From Pelagibius marinus (GTDB taxonomy: Bacteria > Pseudomonadota > Alphaproteobacteria > Kiloniellales > Kiloniellaceae): a stretch of 64,000 bases of DNA. A program made the translations under genes and the position numbers. Below the pieces are notes generated by a model. It did no database searches, was not told the origin of the DNA, and was given only the letters and a program-made list of their open reading frames with translations. Position 1 is the first letter of the stretch. Each line of letters begins with the position of its first letter. The DNA is taken from positions 1 through 64,000 of the forward strand of contig NZ_JACSDK010000019.1 in assembly GCF_014925385.1 (NCBI RefSeq), given 5' to 3'. Positions 46,100 to 55,451 of this stretch are shown here, in pieces.

Positions 46100-46909
46100 A
46101 TGGAAAAGTTCATGCTTAACGAAGGGCCGGGCAGCGATCCGGAAGGCAAGGCGCCGAAAGACGGTGCGAAGGAAGAGGAGCAGCCGGGCAGCGCTTGGAT
46201 GGAAACGCTGAGGACGGTGGTGATCGCTGTCGTGGTTGCTGTCGGCGTCAGGACCTTCGCTTACGAGCCCTTCAATATTCCGTCAGGCTCCATGGAGCCG
46301 ACATTGCTCGTCGGGGACTACCTCTTTGTCTCCAAGCTGTCCTACGGCTACAGCCGCCATTCCTTGCCCTTCGGATTGCCGTTGTTCAAGGGGCGCATCT
46401 TCTCCTCCGATCCGGAGGTCGGCGACGTCGCGGTTTTCGCCTACCCGAAGGACTTGAAGACCGATTATATCAAACGGATTGTCGGGCTGCCGGGTGACAA
46501 GGTCGAGGTGCGCGAAGGCATCCTCTACATCAACGACGTCGCGGCCAAGCGCGAGCTCCTCTCTGCTTCGGAGATTGCGGATCTTCGGTACTACAATCCC
46601 CAGGGACGGCTCTACTACGAGACTCTGCCGAACGGGCGCCGGCACCTCATTCAGGAATACAGCGACCGACAGGCCCTGGACGACTTCAAGCCTGTGATCG
46701 TGAAGGAGGGGCACTTCTTCGCCATGGGCGACAACCGGGATAACAGTCAGGACAGCCGGGTGTCTGGGGTCGGGCAGGTTCCCCTCGAGAACCTCGTTGG
46801 GCGCGCGGACATCCTGTTCTTTTCCCACGACGGCGCCAGCGCCTGGTGGAAGTTCTGGACCTGGCCGAGTACCATTCGCTTCGGCCGGATCGGCGATGGT
46901 ATCGAGTAG
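46100..46909 (+). CDS. lepB: Signal peptidase I
   Basis: A 269-residue inner-membrane serine protease that removes signal peptides. After an acidic cytoplasmic tail comes one membrane segment (TVVIAVVVAVGVRTFAYEPF). The catalytic Ser is in PSGSMEPTLLVGD, the Lys is in DYIKRIVGLPGDKVEV, and the MGDNRDNSQDSR box follows. It is translationally coupled to rnc, whose start lies 14 bases inside this gene. Confidence 0.96.
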   Translation: MEKFMLNEGPGSDPEGKAPKDGAKEEEQPGSAWMETLRTVVIAVVVAVGVRTFAYEPFNIPSGSMEPTLLVGDYLFVSKLSYGYSRHSLPFGLPLFKGRIFSSDPEVGDVAVFAYPKDLKTDYIKRIVGLPGDKVEVREGILYINDVAAKRELLSASEIADLRYYNPQGRLYYETLPNGRRHLIQEYSDRQALDDFKPVIVKEGHFFAMGDNRDNSQDSRVSGVGQVPLENLVGRADILFFSHDGASAWWKFWTWPSTIRFGRIGDGIE

Positions 46910-47633
46910 GCGGAGGACTGGGCCCCAGGCTGCTGCCAAGGGGGACAGTGCGCTGTCGCAATTGCAGGAGCAGCTTGGGCACCGCTTTGCCGATCCGGCA
47001 TTGCTGGTGCGGGCTCTTACCCATCCTTCCGTTTCCGCCGACCCCAGCCATCGTGGTGGCGACTACGAGCGCCTCGAGTTCCTGGGCGATCGTGTGCTGG
47101 GCCTGGTCGTCGCTGAAATGCTGTTCAATCGGTTTCCGGAAGAGGCGGAGGGTCTCTTGGCCCGCCGCCTTGCGAAGCTCGTGGGGAAGGACACTTTGGC
47201 GTCGGTGGCCGAAGATCTCGATCTCGGCAATGTCATGCGGTTCGCCATGGGCGAAGACGAGAAACAGGGGCGCAGCAACCCCGGCCTGCTCTCCGACGCC
47301 TGCGAAGCGGTGATTGCGGCGCTTTATCTGGACGGCGGCTTGCCGGTGGCACAGGCCTTCATCGTCCAAGCTTGGCGGAAACGGATCGAAGAGGATCGGG
47401 AGCCGCCTTCGGACGCCAAGACCGAGCTGCAGGAATGGGCTCAGGGACGGGGCCTGCCGCTGCCGCGTTACAGCGAGGTTGACCGCCAGGGGCCGCCGCA
47501 TGATCCCTTGTTCACCATCCGCGTCGAAGTGGAGGAAATGCCACCGCAGACTGGGACGGGCCGTTCCAAGCGCGCAGCTGAACAGGACGCGGCGGCGCAA
47601 CTCCTGTCCCTGGTGAAGGAAAAGCGACGATGA
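46896..47633 (+). CDS. rnc: Ribonuclease III
   Basis: A 245-residue double-strand-specific endoribonuclease that processes rRNA precursors and mRNAs. The signature ERLEFLGDRVLGLVVAEMLF, the second acidic cluster LLSDACEAVIAALYLDGG and a C-terminal dsRNA-binding domain (DAKTELQEWAQGRGLPLP onward) are present. The ATG at 46896 overlaps lepB by 14 bases. An open extension upstream runs inside lepB and is not used. Overlap with era is four bases. Confidence 0.94.
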   Translation: MVSSRRRTGPQAAAKGDSALSQLQEQLGHRFADPALLVRALTHPSVSADPSHRGGDYERLEFLGDRVLGLVVAEMLFNRFPEEAEGLLARRLAKLVGKDTLASVAEDLDLGNVMRFAMGEDEKQGRSNPGLLSDACEAVIAALYLDGGLPVAQAFIVQAWRKRIEEDREPPSDAKTELQEWAQGRGLPLPRYSEVDRQGPPHDPLFTIRVEVEEMPPQTGTGRSKRAAEQDAAAQLLSLVKEKRR

Positions 47634-48541
47634 ACACGGCAGAAGCACTGCAGCGCTGCGGTTTCGTAGCCGTGGTCGGCGCGCCGAATGCGGGGAAATC
47701 GACCCTGGTAAATCAGCTGGTCGGTGCCAAGGTCTCCATCGTTACCCACAAGGTACAGACGACTCGAACCCGAGTCCGCGGGATCGCCATTCACGGCGAC
47801 AGCCAGATCGTCTTCATAGATACCCCGGGAATATTCACGGCCAAGCGCCGCCTGGAACGCGCCATGGTGCAGGCCGCCTGGGCCGGGGTCGAGGATGCCG
47901 ATGTCGTTCTGGTGATCCATGACGCCGGGCGCAAGAAGATCTCCGACGATACTCGACGGGTGATCGAGGGGCTGGCCGACAGTCGCTGCGAGTTGGTGCT
48001 GGTGCTGAACAAAGTTGACCTGGTCAAGCGCGAGAAGCTGCTGGAACTGGCCGCGGAGCTCGCGGCCATGGCCAACTTCTCGAAGGTCTTCATGATTTCG
48101 GCCCTTACCGGCGATGGCCTGGAAGACCTGCTGGACTATCTGGCCGGCCGCATGCCTGAGGGGCCGTGGCACTTTCCGGAAGACCAGCTCTCCGATATTT
48201 CTTTGCGCCTGCTGGCGGCGGAGATCACCAGGGAGAAGCTGTTCTTGAACCTGCATCAGGAACTGCCCTACGCGCTGACGGTGGAAAGCGAAGGCTGGGA
48301 AGAATTCAAGGACGGCTCGGTCCGCATCGAGCAGACCATCTATGTCGGCCGGGAACAGCACAAGGCCATGTGCTTGGGCAAGGGCGGCAAGACCATCCGA
48401 GTGGTTCGCGAAGCGGCGCAAAAGGAAATGGAGGAAGCCTTTGGGCAACCTGTTCACCTTTTCCTCTTCGTAAAGGTACGCGAAAACTGGATTGATGACC
48501 CTGAGCGCTACCGGAACCTCGGTCTGGAATTCGATGCCTAG
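47630..48541 (+). CDS. era: GTPase Era
   Basis: A 303-residue GTPase for 30S ribosome maturation. G1 is GAPNAGKSTLVNQLVG, G3 is DTPGIF, G4 is NKVD, and the KH domain near the C-terminus has IYVGREQHKAMCLGKGGKTI. The lepB-rnc-era-recO order is conserved in proteobacteria. Confidence 0.97.
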   Translation: MNTAEALQRCGFVAVVGAPNAGKSTLVNQLVGAKVSIVTHKVQTTRTRVRGIAIHGDSQIVFIDTPGIFTAKRRLERAMVQAAWAGVEDADVVLVIHDAGRKKISDDTRRVIEGLADSRCELVLVLNKVDLVKREKLLELAAELAAMANFSKVFMISALTGDGLEDLLDYLAGRMPEGPWHFPEDQLSDISLRLLAAEITREKLFLNLHQELPYALTVESEGWEEFKDGSVRIEQTIYVGREQHKAMCLGKGGKTIRVVREAAQKEMEEAFGQPVHLFLFVKVRENWIDDPERYRNLGLEFDA

Positions 48542-48568
48542 AGCCCCGATCAACGCGGTGGAGCCGCG

Positions 48569-49312
48569 ATGAAGTGGGAGGATGAGGCGATCGTTCTGGC
48601 GGCTCGCCCCCACGGCGAAACCGCGGCGGTGGTCCAATTGCTGACGCGCGCCCACGGCCGCCACGCAGGACTCGTACGGGGAGGGCAGAGCGCCCGCCTG
48701 CGCGGCATCTACCAGTCTGGCAACCGGGTTTCGGCAACTTGGAGCGGGCGCCTGCCGGAGCACCTGGGCAGTCTGGAGTGCGAGATGGAATGCTCCTACA
48801 TGGCCCGGGTGCTGGATGATTCTGATCGCCTGGCCGCCCTCAGTGCGGCCACCGCGGTCTGCGAGGGGGCGATGCCCGAGCGGGAGCCCCATCCGGCTTG
48901 CTTCGAGGGGCTGCTGGCACTGTTGGAGGCCCTCGAGGGCGACCACTGGGCCGAGGTCTACGTGCGTTGGGAGCTGGCCTTCCTGGCCGAACTGGGCTTC
49001 GGACTAGATCTCAGCAGCTGTGCGGCCGGCGTGGAGAATGATCAACTCGCCTATGTGAGCCCTCGCTCCGGTCGAGCCGTATCGCTGTCAGCCGGCGCGC
49101 CCTACCGCGACAAGCTGCTGCCCTTGCCTGGTTTCCTGGTTGGCCGCGGGGAAGGCGGCAACGCCGCCGTGGCGGAGGGGCTTGCACTTACCGGCTTTTT
49201 CCTTGAGCGCCACCTTTTCCACCCCCATGATAAGGCGCTGCCGGCCGCCAGGCTGCGCCTGGAGCAACGCTTTACCCCGGACGGCGGGACTTCCCGGGGG
49301 GGGTCGCAGTAG
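48569..49312 (+). CDS. recO: DNA repair protein RecO
   Basis: A 247-residue recombination mediator that, with RecR, loads RecA on SSB-coated DNA. The N-terminal OB fold (WEDEAIVLAARPHGETAAVV, then HAGLVRGGQSARLRG) and the helical C-terminal domain are recognisable. The zinc-finger cysteines of some RecO proteins are mostly absent. It ends the housekeeping run. Confidence 0.93.
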   Translation: MKWEDEAIVLAARPHGETAAVVQLLTRAHGRHAGLVRGGQSARLRGIYQSGNRVSATWSGRLPEHLGSLECEMECSYMARVLDDSDRLAALSAATAVCEGAMPEREPHPACFEGLLALLEALEGDHWAEVYVRWELAFLAELGFGLDLSSCAAGVENDQLAYVSPRSGRAVSLSAGAPYRDKLLPLPGFLVGRGEGGNAAVAEGLALTGFFLERHLFHPHDKALPAARLRLEQRFTPDGGTSRGGSQ

Positions 49313-49354
49313 CCCGCATTCCAGATCAGAACCGGTTTATCGATCCCTTCAGCG

Positions 49355-50605
49355 ATGACGTCTCAAGATAAAGATCCTGTTGTTGTTATTGGCGCGGGCA
49401 TCGTCGGCGTTTGCTGCGCGCTCTACCTGCTGCGCGACGGCCACCGCGTGGTCCTGGTCGATCGGGGCGCGCCGGGGGAGGGCACTTCCTTCGGCAACGG
49501 CTCGATCATCACGGAAGAAGCCGTGGTGCCGGTCCAGACACCGGGCGTGGCGCGCAAGGTGCCGGGTATGCTGGCCGACCCCCTGGGGCCTCTGGCGATC
49601 CGCTGGTCCTATCTGCCGAAGATCGCGCCCTGGCTGGTCCACTTCATCCGTTCCAGCAGTCCGCAGCGGGTGGAGGAAGTCTCCGTCGCCCTGGCGCAGC
49701 TGCTCGAGGGGTCGTTGAAAGCCTATGAGCCGCTGGTCGAGGCTGCAGGTATCAGCGATATGATCCGGCGCTCCGGCTGGGTATCGGTCTACGAGACCGA
49801 GGCCGGCTTCAAGAGCTACGAACCGATGCTGGACCTGCAGCGGCGCAGGGGCGTCAACTTCGAGGTCCTGCCGGCGGAAGAGCTGCGGCAACTGGAGCCC
49901 AGCCTCGCGCCGATCTTCTGCCGGGGGGTCTTCTATCCGGACGTGGCGCACACGGTGAACAACTTCCGCTTCGTCCAGGAGCTGGCGGCGGCATTTGTTC
50001 GCCTCGGTGGAGAGATCCGTCAGCAGTCGGTGATCGGTTTCCAGCAGGGCGACGCCGGGGTCACCGCCGTCGTCACGGAGGCCGACACGATTGCCTGCAG
50101 TGGCGTCGTCATTGCCGCCGGGGCCTGGTCGAAGACCCTGGCCGTCATGCTGGGATCCCGGCTGCCGCTGGATACCGAGCGTGGCTACCACCTGACGTTG
50201 CCGCATGCGGGCGCGGACCTGCGGCTGCCGGTTTACTCGACCGAGCGCGGGTTCGTCTGCACCCCGCTGGAACACGGCTTGCGGATCGCCGGGACGGTCG
50301 AACTCGGCGGGCTGGAGGCGGAACCGAACTGGCAGCGCGCCGAGGTCCTCTACCGCAACGCCAGCCGCTGGTTTCCGGGTCTCGATCGGCGCGAGGAAAG
50401 CCGCTGGATGGGCTACCGACCCTCCATGCCCGACTCGGTTCCGGTCATAGGCCCGTCTCCGCGGCACCGCAACGCGATTTTCGCCTTCGGCCACGGGCAC
50501 TGCGGCTTGAGCCTGGCCGCGCGTACCGGTGGACTGGTAGCGGCCTTGCTGGCGGGGCGGGACCCGGGCATCGACTTGCGGCCCTATCGTCCCGATCGCT
50601 TCTAA
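49355..50605 (+). CDS. D-amino acid dehydrogenase-like FAD oxidoreductase
   Basis: A 416-residue DAO-family flavoprotein. The FAD-binding Rossmann motif VVVIGAGIVGVCCALYL is at the N-terminus, with the EGTSFGNGSIIT segment typical of DadA-like enzymes. The late WMGYRPSMPDSVPVIGPSP and FGHGHCGLSLAARTG are also typical. It oxidises D-amino acids, or a related amino acid, to 2-oxo acids and passes electrons to the respiratory chain. The partner racemase is not nearby. A 42-base gap separates it from recO. Confidence 0.9.
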   Translation: MTSQDKDPVVVIGAGIVGVCCALYLLRDGHRVVLVDRGAPGEGTSFGNGSIITEEAVVPVQTPGVARKVPGMLADPLGPLAIRWSYLPKIAPWLVHFIRSSSPQRVEEVSVALAQLLEGSLKAYEPLVEAAGISDMIRRSGWVSVYETEAGFKSYEPMLDLQRRRGVNFEVLPAEELRQLEPSLAPIFCRGVFYPDVAHTVNNFRFVQELAAAFVRLGGEIRQQSVIGFQQGDAGVTAVVTEADTIACSGVVIAAGAWSKTLAVMLGSRLPLDTERGYHLTLPHAGADLRLPVYSTERGFVCTPLEHGLRIAGTVELGGLEAEPNWQRAEVLYRNASRWFPGLDRREESRWMGYRPSMPDSVPVIGPSPRHRNAIFAFGHGHCGLSLAARTGGLVAALLAGRDPGIDLRPYRPDRF

Positions 50606-50695
50606 AAATCCGCAGTTTTCTTGGGCAATCTGTTGCTATCGCCGGGCTGATCACTACTATATTTGGTAGTCTTTCTCGGAGTCGTGAACCCCTCT

Positions 50696-52918
50696 ATGGC
50701 CTCCTCGCCAGCTGGTGAAATCCGTGACGTGAAGCTCTCCGACGCCCTGTCGGAGCGCTATCTCTCCTACGCCCTCTCGACCATCATGGCGCGCTCGCTG
50801 CCTGACGTGCGCGACGGTCTGAAGCCGGTCCACCGGCGCCTGCTGTTCGCCATGCGGCAGCTGCGACTCGACCCCAACACAGGGTTCAAGAAGTCCGCGC
50901 GCGTCGTCGGTGACGTGATCGGCAAATTCCACCCGCACGGCGATCAGGCGATCTATGACGCCCTGGTGCGCTTGGCCCAGGATTTCTCTCTGCGGTTCCC
51001 GCTGATCGACGGGCAGGGCAACTTCGGCAATATCGACGGCGACAACGCCGCGGCCATGCGCTACACCGAGGCGCGCCTGACCGAGGTAGCGGCGGCGATG
51101 CTGGAGGGCATCGACGAGGACGCCGTTGACTTCCGCTCGACCTATGACGGCGAGGCGGAAGAGCCCGTGGTCCTGCCGGGGGCCTTTCCGAACCTGCTGG
51201 CCAACGGTGCGCAGGGGATCGCTGTCGGGATGGCGACCTCGATTCCCCCGCACAACGTGGGTGAGATCTGCGACGCGCTGCTGCATGTGATCAAGGCGCC
51301 CAACGCCACCATCGACAAGCTGGTGGACCTGATGCCGGGCCCGGATTTCCCGACCGGCGGCATCCTGATGGAAGCCCGGGAAAGCATCGTCGAGGCCTAC
51401 AAGACGGGCAGGGGCTCTTTCCGGCTGCGTGCCCGCTGGGAGACCGAGAAGATCAAGGGCGGTGGCTACCAGATCATCGTCACCGAGATTCCCTTCCAGG
51501 TCCAGAAATCGCGCCTGATCGAGAAGATCGCCGAACTCCTTATGGCCAAGAAGCTGGCCATGTTGGCCGACGTGCGGGACGAGTCGACCGACGAGATCCG
51601 CCTGGTCCTGGAGCCGAAGAGCCGCAACGTCGACCCGGAAGTGCTGATGGAATCGCTTTTCCGTCAAACCGAGTTGGAGACCCGTGTCGGGCTCAACATG
51701 AACGTGCTGGACGCCGACAACACGCCGCGGGTGATGGACCTGCGCGAGGTGCTGCGCGCTTTTCTGGATCACCGCCATGAAGTCCTGAAGCGGCGCACTC
51801 AGCACCGCCTGGACAAGATCGCCCATCGCCTCGAAGTTCTCGACGGCTACCTCATCGCCTACCTGAACATCGATGAAGTGATCCGGATCATCCGCGAGGA
51901 GGACGATCCCAAGGCGAAGATGATGAAGCGCTGGAAGCTGACCGACATCCAGGCCGAAGCGATCCTCAATATGCGCCTGCGGGCTCTGCGCAAGCTGGAA
52001 GAGATCTCCATCCGTGAAGAGCACTCTGCCCTGTCGAAGGAGCAGAAGGAGCTCAAGCAGCTGATGAAGAACGAGCAGAAGCGCTGGGCGGTGATCGGCG
52101 AGCAGGTGAAGGAGATCAAGGCGAAGTTCGGTGGCAAGACGCCGCTGGGCGCCCGCCGCAGTGAGATCGGCGCGCCCCCCGCCGAGGTGGTCATCCCCCT
52201 GGAGGCCGTCGTCGAGCGCGAGCCTGTAACCATCCTCTGCTCCGACAAGGGGTGGGTCCGGGCCCTGAAGGGGCACCAGGAGGACGTTTCCGACGCCAAG
52301 TACAAGGAGGGCGACCGGGAGCGCTTCGTGGTTCTTGCCCAGACGACGGACAAGCTGCTGGTCTTCGCCACCAATGGCCGCTTCTACACGCTGGGCGTCG
52401 ACAAGCTGCCGGGGGGGCGTGGCTTCGGCGAACCGCTGCGCCTGATGATGGGGCTTCCCAACGACCAGGACATTGTCGCCCTGCTGGTCCACCAGCCGGG
52501 TCGGAAGCTGTTGGTGGCGTCCTCCGACGGGCGTGGCTTCCTGGTGCCCGAGGACGAGGTCGTGGCCCAGACCAAGAACGGCAAGCAGGTCATCAACCCG
52601 GCCCAAGGGGTGGAAGCCGCGGTCTGCCGTCCGGTCGAGGGCGACCATGTGGCGGTGATCGGCGAGAACCGCAAGTTGTTGATTTTCCCGCTAGACGAGC
52701 TACCTGAGATGACGAGGGGCAGGGGGGTCATCCTGCAGAAGTATAAGGACGGCGGCCTTTCCGATGCTAAGACTTTTGTCCTGAAGGAGGGCCTGAGCTG
52801 GGCCGCTGGGGCGGGGCGGCTGCGCACGGAAACCGACCTCAGGGCCTGGCTGGGTAAGCGTTCCCAGGCAGGTCGTTTGCCCCCCAACGGATTCGCCAGG
52901 TCCAATAAATTTGGGTGA
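50696..52918 (+). CDS. parC: DNA topoisomerase IV subunit A
   Basis: A 740-residue breakage-reunion subunit that unlinks daughter chromosomes with ParE. The N-terminal [24 protein letters not shown], the catalytic Tyr in [14 protein letters not shown] and the [14 protein letters not shown] segment show ParC and not GyrA; the GyrA box is absent. ATG 50696 is chosen. A GTG at 50684 is an in-frame alternative nearer to GGAG (50678-50681). parE is not in this window. Confidence 0.95.
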   Translation: MASSPAGEIRDVKLSDALSERYLSYALSTIMARSLPDVRDGLKPVHRRLLFAMRQLRLDPNTGFKKSARVVGDVIGKFHPHGDQAIYDALVRLAQDFSLRFPLIDGQGNFGNIDGDNAAAMRYTEARLTEVAAAMLEGIDEDAVDFRSTYDGEAEEPVVLPGAFPNLLANGAQGIAVGMATSIPPHNVGEICDALLHVIKAPNATIDKLVDLMPGPDFPTGGILMEARESIVEAYKTGRGSFRLRARWETEKIKGGGYQIIVTEIPFQVQKSRLIEKIAELLMAKKLAMLADVRDESTDEIRLVLEPKSRNVDPEVLMESLFRQTELETRVGLNMNVLDADNTPRVMDLREVLRAFLDHRHEVLKRRTQHRLDKIAHRLEVLDGYLIAYLNIDEVIRIIREEDDPKAKMMKRWKLTDIQAEAILNMRLRALRKLEEISIREEHSALSKEQKELKQLMKNEQKRWAVIGEQVKEIKAKFGGKTPLGARRSEIGAPPAEVVIPLEAVVEREPVTILCSDKGWVRALKGHQEDVSDAKYKEGDRERFVVLAQTTDKLLVFATNGRFYTLGVDKLPGGRGFGEPLRLMMGLPNDQDIVALLVHQPGRKLLVASSDGRGFLVPEDEVVAQTKNGKQVINPAQGVEAAVCRPVEGDHVAVIGENRKLLIFPLDELPEMTRGRGVILQKYKDGGLSDAKTFVLKEGLSWAAGAGRLRTETDLRAWLGKRSQAGRLPPNGFARSNKFG

Positions 52919-53171
52919 TTTTCGGCGATTCGCCATTGTCGTTGCCGCTTGCGCAGCCTATAAGCGCGGTCAACAAAGCGAACCAATAATCTTCGAACAG
53001 GAACCGATGGAGACCGGCGAGGGGCCGGAACATTCCACGAGCAGGTAGGAAAATCAGCGCGTTCCCGGCATTTCTCTACTGGGCCGGCTTTCCGCGATAT
53101 CGCGGTTTGGCCGGAGAGAGGCCCCGGGTCGCTGGTTTGATGGATGTCCAGAGTGGGGCTGTGACAGGAAA

Positions 53172-53717
53172 GTGAACGGGCTCATCGCCTTCGTCAATCT
53201 GGTGGACCGGCTGAACGAGAGGGTCGGTCGCGGTGTTGCTTGGCTGACGCTGCTGATGGTCATGATCACCTTCGTTGTGGTGATCCTGAGGTACGTCTAC
53301 GCCATCGGCTGGGTCTGGCTGCAGGAATCTTACGTGTGGCTGCACGGCGTGGTCTTCATGATCGGCGCCGGTTACACGCTTCTGCACAACGCCCACGTCA
53401 GGGTCGACATCTTCTATCGGCCGAGCAGCGCGCGCTACAAGGCGGTCATCGATCTCTTCGGTTCTTTCCTCCTGTTGCTGCCGGTCGTCGCCGTCGTCAC
53501 CTATGCCAGCTATGACTTCGTTGCGGATTCATGGGTCCGGCTGGAAGAGTCGCGCGAAGCGGGCGGCCTGCCGGGCCTCTTCCTTCTGAAGTCGGTCATC
53601 CTTCTGTTCTGCATCTTGATCGGACTGCAGGGGCTGTCCCTCGCGGCCAGAAGCTACCTGGTGTTGATCGGGCACCCCGAGTTCCAGCCCGAAGAAGAAG
53701 AAACAGAGCCGATTTAA
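53172..53717 (+). CDS. TRAP transporter small permease (DctQ type)
   Basis: A 181-residue inner-membrane subunit with four hydrophobic segments (for example WLTLLMVMITFVVVILRYVY) and the QESYVWLHGVVFMIGAGYTL motif of the larger TRAP systems. The start is GTG at 53172, with AGGAA close by. The large subunit follows after 3 bases. It works with the convergently encoded binding protein for sodium-driven uptake of an organic acid. Confidence 0.92.
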   Translation: MNGLIAFVNLVDRLNERVGRGVAWLTLLMVMITFVVVILRYVYAIGWVWLQESYVWLHGVVFMIGAGYTLLHNAHVRVDIFYRPSSARYKAVIDLFGSFLLLLPVVAVVTYASYDFVADSWVRLEESREAGGLPGLFLLKSVILLFCILIGLQGLSLAARSYLVLIGHPEFQPEEEETEPI

Positions 53718-53720
53718 GCA

Positions 53721-55304
53721 ATGGATCCCGCACAGCTTGGGGAGATCGTCTCCCTCGTCATGTTTGCCGTCGCCTGCGTGGTCCTGCTGCTGGGGTATCC
53801 CGTGGCATTCACCCTGGGCGGCGTTGCCTTGCTTTTCGCCTTCGCCGGTCTGGCGTTCGGCATCTTCGACCTGCGGCTCCTGGGGGCCCTGGCCTCGCGC
53901 TACTTCGGTGTCATGTCAAATGAGCTGTTGGTGGCCGTGCCCCTTTTCGTATTTATGGGCGTGATGCTCGAGCGATCGAAGATCGCCGAGGAGCTGCTGG
54001 AAAGCATGGGGCTAATGTTCGGCAAGCTTCGCGGCGGTCTCGGCCTCTCGGTTATCTTTGTCGGTATGTTGCTGGCGGCCTCCACCGGCATCGTCGGCGC
54101 CACCGTGGTCACCATGGGCCTCCTATCACTCCCGGCCATGCTGAAGGCCGGCTATGATCCCAAGATCGCCTGCGGGACGATCTGCGCCTCTGGCACCCTT
54201 GGCCAGATCATTCCCCCCTCAATTGTTCTCGTTCTTCTTGGCGACATTCTGCAGGGGGCGAATACCGAAGCGCAGCTGGCCCTTGGAAACTTCGCACCGG
54301 ACCCCGTCTCGGTCATCGATCTATTCGCCGGCGCTTTCCTGCCGGGCATGATGCTGGTCGGCCTCTACATGCTGTGGATCCTGTTTTCCGCCTGGCTGCG
54401 GCCCAAATCCTGCCCACCGATCCAGCGCAGGGAAGGCGATACGGAACGCTTGGGCGCGCGCGCCCTGCGGGTGCTACTGCCGCCGGGAGCGCTGATCGTG
54501 CTGGTGCTGGGGTCAATTCTGCTGGGGGTCGCGACGCCCACGGAGGCCGCCGCCATCGGCTGCATCGGTGCGCTGTTGCTGGCGGGCAGGGCGGTCGCTG
54601 AGGGCGAGGGGCAGGCTTGGCCGGTATACCTGGGCGGCGGCTGCATGGTTGCCCTGGTGCCCTTGGTGACCCTGTTCGACCTGCGCATGCAGCGTGACGT
54701 GGTGCCCTTTGCCGATGGCGCGGCGGCGGTGGTGGCCGGCGTGTGCATTCTGGCGATGTTCTTCGGGGTGGCCGTCTCTCTGAAGCGCGTCTATCGCAGC
54801 GGCATTCTGGTCGAGGTGATGCGGTCCACCACGAAGATCTCGGCGATGGTTTTCGTGATCCTTCTGGGCGCCTCGGTTTTCTCGCTGGTCTTCCGCGGCC
54901 TGGGCGGCGATAAGATCGTCGCCGACGTTCTGGCATCCATGCCGGGCGGCGCCTTCGGCGCCATGTTCGTCGTGATGGCCCTGATGTTCGTCATGGGCTT
55001 CTTCCTGGACTTCATTGAGATCGTCTTCGTGGTGGTTCCCATCGTCGGGCCGGTGCTGCTGGCCATGGGCCTGGATCCGATCTGGCTGGGCGTAATGATC
55101 GCGGTGAACCTGCAGACTTCCTTCCTTACGCCGCCCTTCGGCTTCGCCCTGTTCTACCTGCGCGGAGTGGCGCCACCGGAGGTCACCACGATGGATATTT
55201 ATCGCGGCATCATGCCCTTCGTCCTGATCCAGATCCTGGGCTTGGCGTTGATTGCGACCTTTCCGGCGCTGGCGACCTACCTGCCGGCAGTTCTGTTCGG
55301 CTAA
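53721..55304 (+). CDS. TRAP transporter large permease (DctM type), extended form
   Basis: A 527-residue transport channel, about 100 residues longer than usual DctM proteins (about 425). The extra length lies in the middle (about 240-340) and adds hydrophobic segments. This is seen in the TakM/FcbT3 group for 2-oxo acids or haloaromatic acids. Landmarks are NELLVAVPLFVFMGVMLERS, GTLGQIIPPSIVLVLLG, and FFLDFIEIVFVVVPIVGPVL. A bidirectional terminator separates it from the binding-protein gene. Confidence 0.93.
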   Translation: MDPAQLGEIVSLVMFAVACVVLLLGYPVAFTLGGVALLFAFAGLAFGIFDLRLLGALASRYFGVMSNELLVAVPLFVFMGVMLERSKIAEELLESMGLMFGKLRGGLGLSVIFVGMLLAASTGIVGATVVTMGLLSLPAMLKAGYDPKIACGTICASGTLGQIIPPSIVLVLLGDILQGANTEAQLALGNFAPDPVSVIDLFAGAFLPGMMLVGLYMLWILFSAWLRPKSCPPIQRREGDTERLGARALRVLLPPGALIVLVLGSILLGVATPTEAAAIGCIGALLLAGRAVAEGEGQAWPVYLGGGCMVALVPLVTLFDLRMQRDVVPFADGAAAVVAGVCILAMFFGVAVSLKRVYRSGILVEVMRSTTKISAMVFVILLGASVFSLVFRGLGGDKIVADVLASMPGGAFGAMFVVMALMFVMGFFLDFIEIVFVVVPIVGPVLLAMGLDPIWLGVMIAVNLQTSFLTPPFGFALFYLRGVAPPEVTTMDIYRGIMPFVLIQILGLALIATFPALATYLPAVLFG

Positions 55305-55375
55305 TCGAAGGCCGAGATCAACCGCGAAGCAGCATGTCGGCGCTCGTCAAGAGGGCGTTTTCTCAGATAGGAAAA

Positions 55376-55411
55376 AGGCCGGCGGGGATGTCCCCGCCGG
55401 CCTCTTTTTTT
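55376..55411. terminator. Bidirectional rho-independent terminator
   Basis: AGGCCGGCGGGG pairs with CCCCGCCGGCCT over 12 bases around a four-base loop. A run of T follows on the plus strand and a run of A precedes it, so it can stop the TRAP permease transcript and the convergent binding-protein transcript. Confidence 0.9.
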
Positions 55412-55451
55412 GTGCCCGCCTCTAGAATACAGCGCGGGCGCCATTCGGTTC